Source: an uncultured Anaerolineae bacterium (GTDB lineage Bacteria > Chloroflexota > Anaerolineae > B4-G1 > DUEL01). Taken from it: a stretch of 10,616 nt of DNA. The notes beneath the pieces are model-generated. The model was not told the origin of the DNA. It saw nothing but the letters and a program-made list of their open reading frames with translations, and did not search any database. Made by a program: the position numbers and the translations under genes. The stretch covers positions 1 through 10,616 of the forward strand of contig CALDFY010000287.1 of the NCBI GenBank assembly GCA_937942115.1. The letters run 5' to 3'. Shown here piece by piece: positions 4,170 to 10,616 of the stretch (the stretch's first letter is position 1; each line of letters starts with the position of its first letter).

Positions 4170-7103
4170 ATGCGTCGGCTCAATATCGCTTACGGCGTTC
4201 TCCTGGGACTGGCGGCGGCCCGCGTCCTGCTAGAGATGCCCGAATTCCCGCTCCCGGTGCCCCTCATCCTGGCGCTGGCGCTGGTCGGGGGGATGACGGG
4301 GTTCCTCCTGGCCCGCCGCCACGCTCCTACGATCGGGTGGGCCGCCCCGGTGCTTCTGCTGGCCGTCCTTTGGCCCGGACGGCTTTCGCCCGTAGTATGG
4401 ATGAACGTGTGGGGCTTGATCGGGCTGATAGAAGTCACGCGGAAAAGCGACCGCCCCCCCCTCCTCTCCGACCGCCAGGCCGACCGCCTGGCCGACGCAG
4501 TGGTCGGCGTCCTCTTTCTGGCCCTCTACCTGGTCTCGCTCTCCCGGGACGTCCTCCCCGCCGATAGCGGCGAGTTCCAGTTGGTGGCCGCGCTCCTGGG
4601 CGTGGCCCACCCTCCGGGCTATCCCCTCTACACGATGGCCGGTCATCTCTTCATCCGACTGCTCCCCATCGGCACCCCGGCGCTGCGGCTGAACCTGATG
4701 AGTGTGCCGATGGCGGTGGTCACCCTGCTCTGGCTGGCCCGGGCGACCCGCCTCTGGGCCCGACATCTGGGCGCCTCCCCTTCGCTGGCCCGCGCGGGCG
4801 GTTTCGCCGCCGCGCTGACCCTGGGCTCCGCCACCACCTTCTGGGCCCAGGCCACGACCGCCAACATCCGCATGCCCACCCTCTTCTTCGCCGCCCTGGC
4901 CCTCTACGCCCTGGCCCGCTTCGCGACGGATGGTAGATGGGGAACCGGTGCAGTGGGGAGTGGTGGGCGGGACCGGGCGCTGCTCCTGCTGGCACTGGCC
5001 CTGGGGCTGGGCATCGGACACCACCCCTCCCTGGCCTTCGTGGCCGTCTTCTTCCTCCTCTACCTGCTGAGCCTGGACCCCCGTCTGGCCCTTCAGCCCC
5101 GCCGGTGGTGGCGCCCCGTCCTGGTCTTCCTGGCCGCGCTGACCCTCCCCCAGGCCTACCTCCCCCTGCGCGGCGCGGCCGGCGCGCCGCTGGCCCCGCC
5201 CGGCCTGGATACCCTCCAGGGCTTCCTCTGGCACGTCCTGGCGCGGGGCTTCGCCGGAGATATGTTCGCCTTCGCCAACCCCCGGGACTTCCCCCACCGC
5301 CTGGCCCTCCTGCCCACCCTCCTCACCTTCCAGTTCAACGGCCTCCTTCTGGCCCTGGCGCTGCTGGGAATTCTGACCGTCCTCCGGCGAGACCGGCGGC
5401 TCTTCTTCCTGCTGGCGGGCAGTTTCCTGCTCCATACCTCCATCACGCTGACCTACCGGGCCCCCCAGACGGTGGAGTACCTGATGCCCGCCTACCTCCC
5501 CCTCGCCCTCTCCGTCGGCCTCCTCCCCGCCGCGCTGAACGGATGGCCGGGGAACATCTCTGCGGGAAAACTCCCCCTGGCTGCGCTGGCCCTCTGGGCC
5601 GGCTTCCTGAACTCTCAGGGGCATTTCAGCATGACGGAACTGGCGACCGATACCTCCACCCGCCGGGCGGTCGGGCCGCTCCTGGAGGCCGCCCCCCCGA
5701 ACGCAGTCATTCTGGCCGACTGGCACTGGGCCACCCCGCTCTGGTACCTCCAGCAGGTGGAGGGACGGCGGCCCGACGTGACGGTGGAATACGTGTACCC
5801 CGTCGTCGGGGAGGACTACGGGGCCACCTGGCGCCGGCGCGTGGAGGAAGTGGACGACGGCCGCCCCCTCCTGCTGACCCACTTCTACGACCTCCCCGGC
5901 TACAGCGCCGAGCCGGTGGGCGCCGGATTCCGCCTCCACAAGCGCCCCGCCGCAGAAGTCACCGCTCCGCTCTCCCCCACCGACGTCGCCTTCGCCGAGG
6001 GGATCCGGCTGCTGGGGTACCGCCTGCCGCCCCCTCCCTTCCAGGCCGGACAGCCCCTGGAGGTCGTTCTGGCCTGGGGACGGACGGCTCCCTCCGACCG
6101 CGCGCCCTCCTTCACCCTCCGCCTGGTCGGCCCCGACGGGCAGGAAGTGGCCCAGGCCGACCGGTATCTGGGCACGGACACCGTCCCCGGGGAAGTGCGC
6201 TGGGAACGGCTGGTGCTCCCCCTCTACCCCACCCTCCGGCCCGGCCGCTACCGGCTGATCCTGGGCGCGTATACCGTCTCCGAAGCCGGGTTTGAACCGC
6301 TCCCCGCCCCCGGGGGCAAGTCGTTCATCCCCCTGACCGAACTGGACGTGGGGCCGGCTTCCCGCCCACCTTTCACGCTGCACCCTATGGGCATTCCCTA
6401 CCCCGGGGGGCCTACTCTGGTCGGCGCCGACTATGACCGGACGGCGCCGGACACCTTGCGGGTCTATCTGCACTGGCGCGGCCCGACAGCGGGGCGCAGG
6501 CTGACAGTCTGCGCTACGCCGTGCCGGCATATTGCGGAGAGACACATTGCCGACCTTCCGGCTCTCCCCCAGGGCGCGTACCAGACGGTGGCGATGGACC
6601 TGCCGGGGACGGTGCGAGGGCTTCTCTTCCTTTCGCTGACCGACGATGCGGGGAGCGTTCGGGTGGCGGCGGGGCCGTGGGGCTGGCCCCTGCGGTCGGT
6701 GCCGCTGGTCATCCCACCGGGAGACCTCCGCTTCGTCCCCCTCGGGGACGAGATGGCGGTGGTGGGGGTACGGGCCTCCCCCGCCGTTCCCGGCGCGGTG
6801 ATGACAGTGGATGTGGCCCTGGTGGGGCGGCGCGCGCTGACCGCCGACATCGCCACCAGCGTCCGGCTGACGGACGAGACGGGGCGTTTTCTGGGCGCGC
6901 ACGATTGCCAGCCCGCGCTGGGCACCATCCCGACGCTGAAGTGGATTGGGGGGTCAAGGGTACGCGACCGGCACCGGATCCCGATCCCGGCGGATTGGGG
7001 AGGGGGCGGTGTGCGGGCCACGCTGGTCGCCTACGAGCGCTTCCGGATGACCCCGCTCCCGCCGATGGACGACCGGCGGTGGGAGGCGGTGCCGCTGAAG
7101 TAG
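4170..7103 (+). CDS. DUF2723 / GT-C-type membrane glycosyltransferase with C-terminal beta-sandwich region
   Basis: The 977-residue polytopic membrane protein probably transfers a sugar from a lipid-linked donor on the outer face of the cytoplasmic membrane. The DUF2723 signature covers about 110-190: DVLPADSGEFQLVAALLGVA, then HPPGYPLYTMAGHLF and RLNLMS. The acidic D132/E135 in the first large outside loop are the expected GT-C catalytic-site candidates. HHP at 284-286 and TVEYLMP at 434-440 are other family-like features. Some 12-14 hydrophobic segments lie between 4 and 482. The rest (about 483-977) is soluble and presumably outside the membrane, with three apparent beta-rich modules: about 608-728, 735-848 and 853-965. 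The first (LEVVLAWGR...GRYRLILGAY) resembles domains common on Chloroflexota GT39-like proteins. Acceptor and sugar cannot be told. It stands alone behind its own promoter. Two stretches (about 253-268 and 774-797) have codon use unlike the rest. Confidence 0.78.
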   Translation: MRRLNIAYGVLLGLAAARVLLEMPEFPLPVPLILALALVGGMTGFLLARRHAPTIGWAAPVLLLAVLWPGRLSPVVWMNVWGLIGLIEVTRKSDRPPLLSDRQADRLADAVVGVLFLALYLVSLSRDVLPADSGEFQLVAALLGVAHPPGYPLYTMAGHLFIRLLPIGTPALRLNLMSVPMAVVTLLWLARATRLWARHLGASPSLARAGGFAAALTLGSATTFWAQATTANIRMPTLFFAALALYALARFATDGRWGTGAVGSGGRDRALLLLALALGLGIGHHPSLAFVAVFFLLYLLSLDPRLALQPRRWWRPVLVFLAALTLPQAYLPLRGAAGAPLAPPGLDTLQGFLWHVLARGFAGDMFAFANPRDFPHRLALLPTLLTFQFNGLLLALALLGILTVLRRDRRLFFLLAGSFLLHTSITLTYRAPQTVEYLMPAYLPLALSVGLLPAALNGWPGNISAGKLPLAALALWAGFLNSQGHFSMTELATDTSTRRAVGPLLEAAPPNAVILADWHWATPLWYLQQVEGRRPDVTVEYVYPVVGEDYGATWRRRVEEVDDGRPLLLTHFYDLPGYSAEPVGAGFRLHKRPAAEVTAPLSPTDVAFAEGIRLLGYRLPPPPFQAGQPLEVVLAWGRTAPSDRAPSFTLRLVGPDGQEVAQADRYLGTDTVPGEVRWERLVLPLYPTLRPGRYRLILGAYTVSEAGFEPLPAPGGKSFIPLTELDVGPASRPPFTLHPMGIPYPGGPTLVGADYDRTAPDTLRVYLHWRGPTAGRRLTVCATPCRHIAERHIADLPALPQGAYQTVAMDLPGTVRGLLFLSLTDDAGSVRVAAGPWGWPLRSVPLVIPPGDLRFVPLGDEMAVVGVRASPAVPGAVMTVDVALVGRRALTADIATSVRLTDETGRFLGAHDCQPALGTIPTLKWIGGSRVRDRHRIPIPADWGGGGVRATLVAYERFRMTPLPPMDDRRWEAVPLK
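6487..6557 (+). repeat. Possible repeat-derived segment inside the glycosyltransferase gene
   Basis: Bases 6494-6514 form a hairpin (GCGCAGG, 7-nt loop, TCTGCGC with one G-T pair). Just after it CGGCA and TGCCG (about 6525-6555) are also inverted. Codons here (AGG, AGA, ATT, CAT, ACA) are rare in the rest of this GC-rich gene, and the encoded stretch (GRRLTVCATPCRHIAERHI) carries two cysteines in an otherwise cysteine-poor protein. I suspect a dispersed hairpin element captured in the frame, but only one copy is visible in the window. Confidence 0.35.
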
Positions 7104-7104
7104 C

Positions 7105-7335
7105 GCTGACGGCACTCCACTGCGTTTCGGGTTCGTACTCAGCCACGAAGCGAAGCGGAGTGGCGTTTGTGCTGACGGCACTCCACTGCGTTTCGTGCCT
7201 TACTACGAACGGGTTCGTAGTCAGCCACGAAGCGAAGCGGAGTGGCGTTTCGGGTTCGTAGTTAGCCACGAAGCAAAGCGGAGTGGCGTTTCGGGTTCGT
7301 AGTCAGCCACGAAGCGAAGCGGAGTGGCGTTTTTT
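7105..7335. repeat. 41-bp repeat array filling the convergent intergenic gap
   Basis: Direct units start at 7131, 7213, 7254 and 7295 (GTTCGTAGTCAGCCACGAAG, then CGAAGCGGAGTGGCGTTTCGG). The spacings are 82, 41 and 41 bp. The slot between the first two (7172-7212) is a diverged unit in inverted orientation, and a truncated inverted unit opens the array (7105-7129; 25 bp identical to 7171-7195). The inverted unit and the next direct unit make a hairpin with about 38-bp arms around GG at 7211-7212. Each unit can also form its own small stem, GCCAC/GTGGC; in the inverted unit this is GGCAC/GTGCC, so both sides changed together. There are no unique spacers, so it is not CRISPR. The array lies two bases after one stop codon and ends six bases before the other gene's stop. 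Confidence 0.92.
7306..7335 (+). terminator. Possible terminator made by the last repeat unit
   Basis: GCCAC (7306-7310) and GTGGC (7324-7328) form a short stem, and the unit is followed by G and six T (7330-7335), a U-run the other units lack. It could stop rightward transcription from the glycosyltransferase gene before it enters the opposing gene. The stem is short with a 13-nt loop, so support is modest. Confidence 0.35.
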
Positions 7336-7341
7336 GCCTCA

Positions 7342-10071
7342 CTACCTCTCTGTGGCGGCGACAAGGGCCTCCAGGTCGGCGCCCAGGGCCTCCAGTTCCC
7401 GCCCGTAGCAGGCCCAGTCGTTGCGGCGGAGGCACTCCTGCGCCGCCAGATAGTGGGCCTGCGCGGAGCGGGCCAGCGCGGCTACATCGTCCGACGCGGT
7501 GGGCGGGGGGACAGGCGGAGTCGCTGGCGGCGCCGCCAACCCCACCACCTGCGCCAGCGCCGTCGCAAAGTCCTCCGCCATCGCCACCGAATCCCCGTAG
7601 GCCACCAGCACCCGCTTCAACTCCGGAAACCGCCCCGCCGCCGCCTGCAGGTAGAGCGGCTCCACGTAGAGCAGGGTGTCGTCTATCGGGATGACCAGAA
7701 GGTTGCCCCGAATGACCTGGGAGCCGTGCTGGTTCCAGAGCGTCAACTGCTGGGAGATGTACGGGTCCTGGTCAAAGCGGGCCTCTATCTGCATGGGCCC
7801 GTAAATCAGTTCCTGCTTGGGGAATTTGTAGACGCCCAGTTGCCCGTAATCCTCGCCGTCCGAATCGGCATAGAGCCAGGCAATCATGTTGCGCCGCCCG
7901 TTGGGGACGTACGGACGGATCAGCAGGAACTCCACTTCGTCCTCATCCGGTAGCCGCATCACCACGTAGTAGGGCGCCATCTCCGTCTCCCCCTGCTCCC
8001 GGACCTCTGTGGGCGCGGCCCAGAGGTCCTCTTTGTTGTAGAAGACCTGCGGGTCGTCCATATGGTAGGCGGCGTAGGCGGCGGCCTGGATGCGGAAGAG
8101 TTGCTCCGGGTAGCGCCAGTGGGCCCGCAGGACCTCGGGCATCCGCTCCCCCGGCGTGAAGAGAGTCGGGAAAACGGCTTGGTACGTCCGAATGATGGGG
8201 TCGGTGGGGTCCACCACGTAGAAGGTCGTCTCGCCAGTGGTGGCGTCTATGGTGACTTTGACGCTGTTACGGATGTAGTTGACGCCGTTGAACGGCTCCG
8301 AGTAGGGGAAACGGTCGCTCCAGGTGTAGGCGTCGTACATCCAGACGATACGGCCGTCCGCAATCACCGCATAGGGGTCGGGGTCGTACCAGAAGATGGG
8401 GGCCAGCGTCCAGACCCGGTCGCCGATTTGGCGGTGGAAGAGGATGCGGCTATCGGGACGGAGGGCAGAGGAGACGAGAATCTGGATGCTGTTGAACCGG
8501 AGGGCAAAGAGGGCCCGTCGGAAGAAACCGCCCAGCGGCACGCCGACAGCGCCACTCCGCTGCGCTTCAACGCCACTCCGCTGCGCTTCGTGGCTGACTA
8601 CCAACTCGTAGCGGGTATAGACGTTCTGGTCGCCGCTGGGATAATCAAACTCCGGCTCGGTCGTGTTGACGATGGCGTACTCTTTGGTCACCTCGCCGAA
8701 GTAGATTTCCGGACGGGTGATGGTCAGGGCCGGGTCGGTGCTCTGCGGGGGGATGTCCCGGACCAGGAGGACGGGGAGCCCTTCGCGGGTGAATTCGTTG
8801 ACCGGGCTGACCACTGCGCCGTAGCCGTGGGTGAAGACCAGGTGGCGGTTGACCCAGGTCTGGGCCTGTTCGGCCAGTTGGTCCACATCCAGTTCCCGCA
8901 CCGAGAGCATCACCGACCGGAGTCCGTCGCTCAGGACGTAGCGGTCCACATCCACGTCGTTGAAGGTGTAGTAGAGGCGAATCTCCTGGAGTTGCCCGTA
9001 AGTGGTGAGAAGGGGCTTCCAGTCCCAGAGACGGATGTTCTGGATGGTGGACCGGTTGGCATCCAGCACTTCGGGGGTTAGTGTGCCCTCGGCGGGGAAC
9101 TCCTGCTCCCGGACGTTCGTCAGGCCGAAGCCGATGCGGGTGAAGCGGATCCCGTTCTGGATGTAGGGCCGCTCGGCGGCCAGTTCGTTGGGGGCGACGA
9201 CGAAGCGCTGCAGGGCCGCCGGGTAGGCGGAACTGATGACGGTCAGCAGCAGCCAGGCGGCGGCGACGAGGAGCAGGAAACGCCAGCGGCGCAGGTAGAC
9301 GTTGAGCAGGAAGAGGAGCGCGGCGATCAGAAGGACGACGGTGAGCAGGTTGTAGATGGGGATGCGGGCGTGGACGTCGGTATATCCGACGCCGAAGACG
9401 GCGCCCCGGCTGGAGATGAGGAGGCGGAAGCGGGCCAGTGAATACTGGGCGGCGATGAGGGCCAGGGTCAGCGCGCCCAGGACGGAGAGGTGGGCGATGG
9501 GGCCTCGGTCCCGCAGCGCGCCCGCCGTCCCGTAGGCGACCAGCGCGCCCAGCAACCCGAGGACGGCCAGGGCCAGGAGCCAGCCCGCCAGCAGGTCGTA
9601 GACCGGCAGTCGGAAGAGATAAAAACTGACGTCCCGGCCGAAGATGGGGTCGGCGAGGCCGAAGGGGACGGCGTGGCGGAAGAGGAGGAGGTCCAGCCAG
9701 CGGGCGGAGAGGGCTTCGGCCATGGTGAAGGCGATGAGGAGGCCGACGCCGATGAACACCCAGCGGAGGGTCTGGGTGCCCGAGCGGCCCAGGCGGGCGC
9801 GGTAGGGGCGGAGGACGCGGCTTTCGGCCAGGCGCGCGGGAAGGAGGAGCCAGTTGACCGCCAGGACCGCTGCGGCCAGCAGGCCCCCGGCCAGAAAGGC
9901 GACCCCCCTCGCCACCAGCCGGGTCTGATAGACCGGGAGGTAGCCCAGTTCCTCAAACCAGAGCCAGTCGGTGTAGATGCCGGCGAACAGTTCCAGCAGG
10001 CCCGGCCCGAAGACCAGTATGGCCACCAGCAGGCCGGAGAGGATGAGGGTCCACTTCAGACGAGGGGACAT
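7342..10071 (-). CDS. UPF0182 family integral membrane protein
   Basis: The 909-residue membrane protein belongs to a widespread family of unknown function. About seven transmembrane segments fall in the first third (roughly 7-30, 52-77, 103-120, 156-180, 192-212, 239-260, 264-283). A large domain, probably extracytoplasmic, follows (about 285-845). Family-like motifs are TDWLWFEELGYLPVYQT (34-50), RDVSFYLFRLPVYDLLAGWL (146-165), GVPLGGFFRRALFALRF (510-526), PYYVVMRLP (700-708), EFLLIRPYVPNGRRNMIAWL (714-733) and LTLWNQHGSQVIRGNLLVIP (776-795). A proline-rich linker (848-858) leads to a C-terminal helix (861-908). Start ATG at 10071; AAGGAG precedes it by only 3 nt, but no alternative start fits. 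Odd: residues 491-508 (VVSHEAQRSGVEAQRSGA) are encoded by a copy of the intergenic 41-bp repeat and lie just before the conserved GVPLG motif. I found no convincing promoter upstream. Confidence 0.9.
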   Translation of the reverse strand: MSPRLKWTLILSGLLVAILVFGPGLLELFAGIYTDWLWFEELGYLPVYQTRLVARGVAFLAGGLLAAAVLAVNWLLLPARLAESRVLRPYRARLGRSGTQTLRWVFIGVGLLIAFTMAEALSARWLDLLLFRHAVPFGLADPIFGRDVSFYLFRLPVYDLLAGWLLALAVLGLLGALVAYGTAGALRDRGPIAHLSVLGALTLALIAAQYSLARFRLLISSRGAVFGVGYTDVHARIPIYNLLTVVLLIAALLFLLNVYLRRWRFLLLVAAAWLLLTVISSAYPAALQRFVVAPNELAAERPYIQNGIRFTRIGFGLTNVREQEFPAEGTLTPEVLDANRSTIQNIRLWDWKPLLTTYGQLQEIRLYYTFNDVDVDRYVLSDGLRSVMLSVRELDVDQLAEQAQTWVNRHLVFTHGYGAVVSPVNEFTREGLPVLLVRDIPPQSTDPALTITRPEIYFGEVTKEYAIVNTTEPEFDYPSGDQNVYTRYELVVSHEAQRSGVEAQRSGAVGVPLGGFFRRALFALRFNSIQILVSSALRPDSRILFHRQIGDRVWTLAPIFWYDPDPYAVIADGRIVWMYDAYTWSDRFPYSEPFNGVNYIRNSVKVTIDATTGETTFYVVDPTDPIIRTYQAVFPTLFTPGERMPEVLRAHWRYPEQLFRIQAAAYAAYHMDDPQVFYNKEDLWAAPTEVREQGETEMAPYYVVMRLPDEDEVEFLLIRPYVPNGRRNMIAWLYADSDGEDYGQLGVYKFPKQELIYGPMQIEARFDQDPYISQQLTLWNQHGSQVIRGNLLVIPIDDTLLYVEPLYLQAAAGRFPELKRVLVAYGDSVAMAEDFATALAQVVGLAAPPATPPVPPPTASDDVAALARSAQAHYLAAQECLRRNDWACYGRELEALGADLEALVAATER
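8551..8601 (-). repeat. In-frame copy of the 41-bp repeat inside the UPF0182 gene
   Basis: Read on the coding (minus) strand, 8601-8572 is GTAGTCAGCCACGAAGCGCA then GCGGAGTGGC. It differs from the intergenic units by a single base (A to C). The inner 21 bp are then repeated (8571-8551), giving EAQRSGV then EAQRSGA. The intergenic unit at 7213-7250, read in the matching frame, encodes FVVSHEAKRSGV, so the peptide VVSHEA(K/Q)RSGV is visible in both places. Total addition is about 54 bp or 18 codons, with no stop or frameshift. Confidence 0.88.
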
Positions 10072-10090
10072 AGGCTCCTTTCAGGGACGC

Positions 10091-10140
10091 ATGTCGCAGA
10101 GTCGCAGGGCGCAGGGAGCAAGGGAGCATGGGGGTATGGG
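10091..10140. repeat. Degenerate short tandem G-rich sequence upstream of the UPF0182 gene
   Basis: Units such as GTCGCAGA, GTCGCAGG, GCGCAGG, GAGCAAGG and GAGCATGG follow each other with a period of about 7-8 bp. It lies 20 to 70 bp before the start codon, on the transcribed strand rich in C. The repeat is too decayed to define a unit firmly. The rest of 10141-10269 shows only a small hairpin (GGGCT AAA AGCCC, 10230-10242) and no gene. Confidence 0.35.
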
Positions 10141-10269
10141 TCCGGCGCCCCGACAGTCCGATCTTCTTGGCGAATGGGGGCCATTGCACTTCGCTCACTT
10201 CAACAGACGCTCATAACTACCTACGCCAGGGGCTAAAAGCCCAATGTCCCTAACTTTTTCGGCGTGCTT

Positions 10270-10590
10270 GCCTCACCCCTCCCCCGGCCCCTCCCCATAT
10301 GCGTTAACTTAAGGGGCTGCGCCAGTTGGGTCGCCGCCTCGGGCGCTGACTGAAGCCAGCCTCTTTGGGCCTTCGGCCGGGTTGCTTCACTTCGTTCGCA
10401 ACAAGGTCGGCCTTCGCCGACCTCCCGAGAAGAGCGTCAACGCAGGTTGACGCCCGGCGCAAAGCGTAGGGGCAACCCTCGCGGTTGCCCCCAGGGGAGG
10501 CCGATTTCCAATCGGCGCCCGAGGCGGCCGGAAGCGGAGAGCCGAAGCCAGCCCTAAGTTAACGCCTATAGGGGCCGGGGGTGAGGGCGG
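10270..10590. repeat. Nested composite palindromic element with the family's outer arms
   Basis: The outer arms are CCTCACCCCTCCCCCGGCCCC-like (10271-10292) and GGGGCCGGGGGTGAGG-like (10571-10586). Next inside is a perfect 11-bp pair, GCGTTAACTTA (10301-10311) and TAAGTTAACGC (10555-10565). Then comes a perfect 14-bp pair, GCCGCCTCGGGCGC (10333-10346) and GCGCCCGAGGCGGC (10515-10528). Within these lie a row of hairpins: 10368-10378, 10381-10402, 10404-10423 (8 bp), 10434-10453 (8 bp), 10469-10491 (9 bp) and 10500-10516 (7 bp). No open frame of note lies inside. It is either a large family member or a family member into which another element has inserted. An RNA from it would fold into a multi-armed structure. 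Confidence 0.8.
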
Positions 10591-10616
10591 GGTTTTGCGG
10601 CGGCCTTCGGCCGCCG
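10587..10616. repeat. Left half of a further palindrome cut by the window end
   Basis: CGGCGGCC (10598-10605), TTC, GGCCGCCG (10609-10616) pair perfectly up to the last base. The preceding GGCGGGGTTTTG resembles the TTTTTGGGCGG beside the centre of the 267-bp palindrome. The symmetry centre is base 10607. The element probably continues beyond the window. Confidence 0.6.

Noticed and set aside
4230..6902. 890-aa minus-strand open frame opposite the glycosyltransferase
   Set aside because: Its composition (G, Q, E, R-rich without hydrophobic cores or motifs) is typical of the antisense of a GC-rich gene. The plus-strand frame has membrane segments and the DUF2723 signature.
7105..7335. CRISPR array
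   Set aside because: Units are contiguous at 41 bp with no unique spacers, occur in both orientations, and have no cas genes nearby.
10072..10260. Promoter for the UPF0182 gene
   Set aside because: Candidates such as TTGGGC with a distant TAGTTA-like box have wrong spacing or poor matches, so none is supported.
10300..10565. tRNA or other known structured RNA in the hairpin cluster
   Set aside because: No set of arms with a T-loop GTTCRA and an acceptor stem could be assembled, and the stems do not match a known RNA that I recognise.

Overview
The window comes from a GC-rich bacterial chromosome. The most likely source is a member of the Chloroflexota (Anaerolineae-like or thermophilic relatives). 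That guess rests on four things: gene content, the large UPF0182-type membrane protein, a glycosyltransferase with C-terminal beta-sandwich domains, and abundant short GC-rich hairpin repeats with arms of the type CCTCACCCCCGGCCCCT. There is no rRNA or tRNA gene to anchor the taxonomy, so the placement is inference.

Layout. Positions 1-592 carry no gene. They hold a cluster of palindromic repeats, including a 267-bp almost perfect palindrome at 64-330. Next is a leftward operon, in transcription order greA (3931-3464), lysS (3444-1921), serS (1870-593). It runs from a strong sigma70-type promoter (4140-4112) through a leader of about 170 nt that contains terminator-like hairpins. A 7-bp tandem repeat fills the lysS-serS junction. 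It encodes the last lysS codons and forms the serS ribosome-binding region.

A divergent promoter (4134-4161) overlaps the greA promoter and appears to give a leaderless mRNA. It drives a rightward 977-aa gene (4170-7103) for a DUF2723/GT-C-type membrane glycosyltransferase. A convergent 909-aa UPF0182 membrane protein gene (10071-7342, leftward) follows. The gap between these two genes (7104-7341) consists almost entirely of a 41-bp repeat in direct and inverted units. A copy of the same repeat sits inside the UPF0182 coding sequence (8551-8601), in frame, adding about 18 residues. The right edge (10072-10616) has no gene. It holds a nested composite repeat whose outer arms match the left-edge hairpins, and the start of another palindrome cut by the window end.

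How it fits together. greA, lysS and serS are housekeeping genes for transcript elongation and tRNA charging, plausibly co-regulated through the greA leader. The two large membrane proteins are probably envelope functions and show no obvious link to the operon. The unusual biology is the repeat load: at least three unrelated repeat families occupy intergenic space, and at least one has entered a reading frame.
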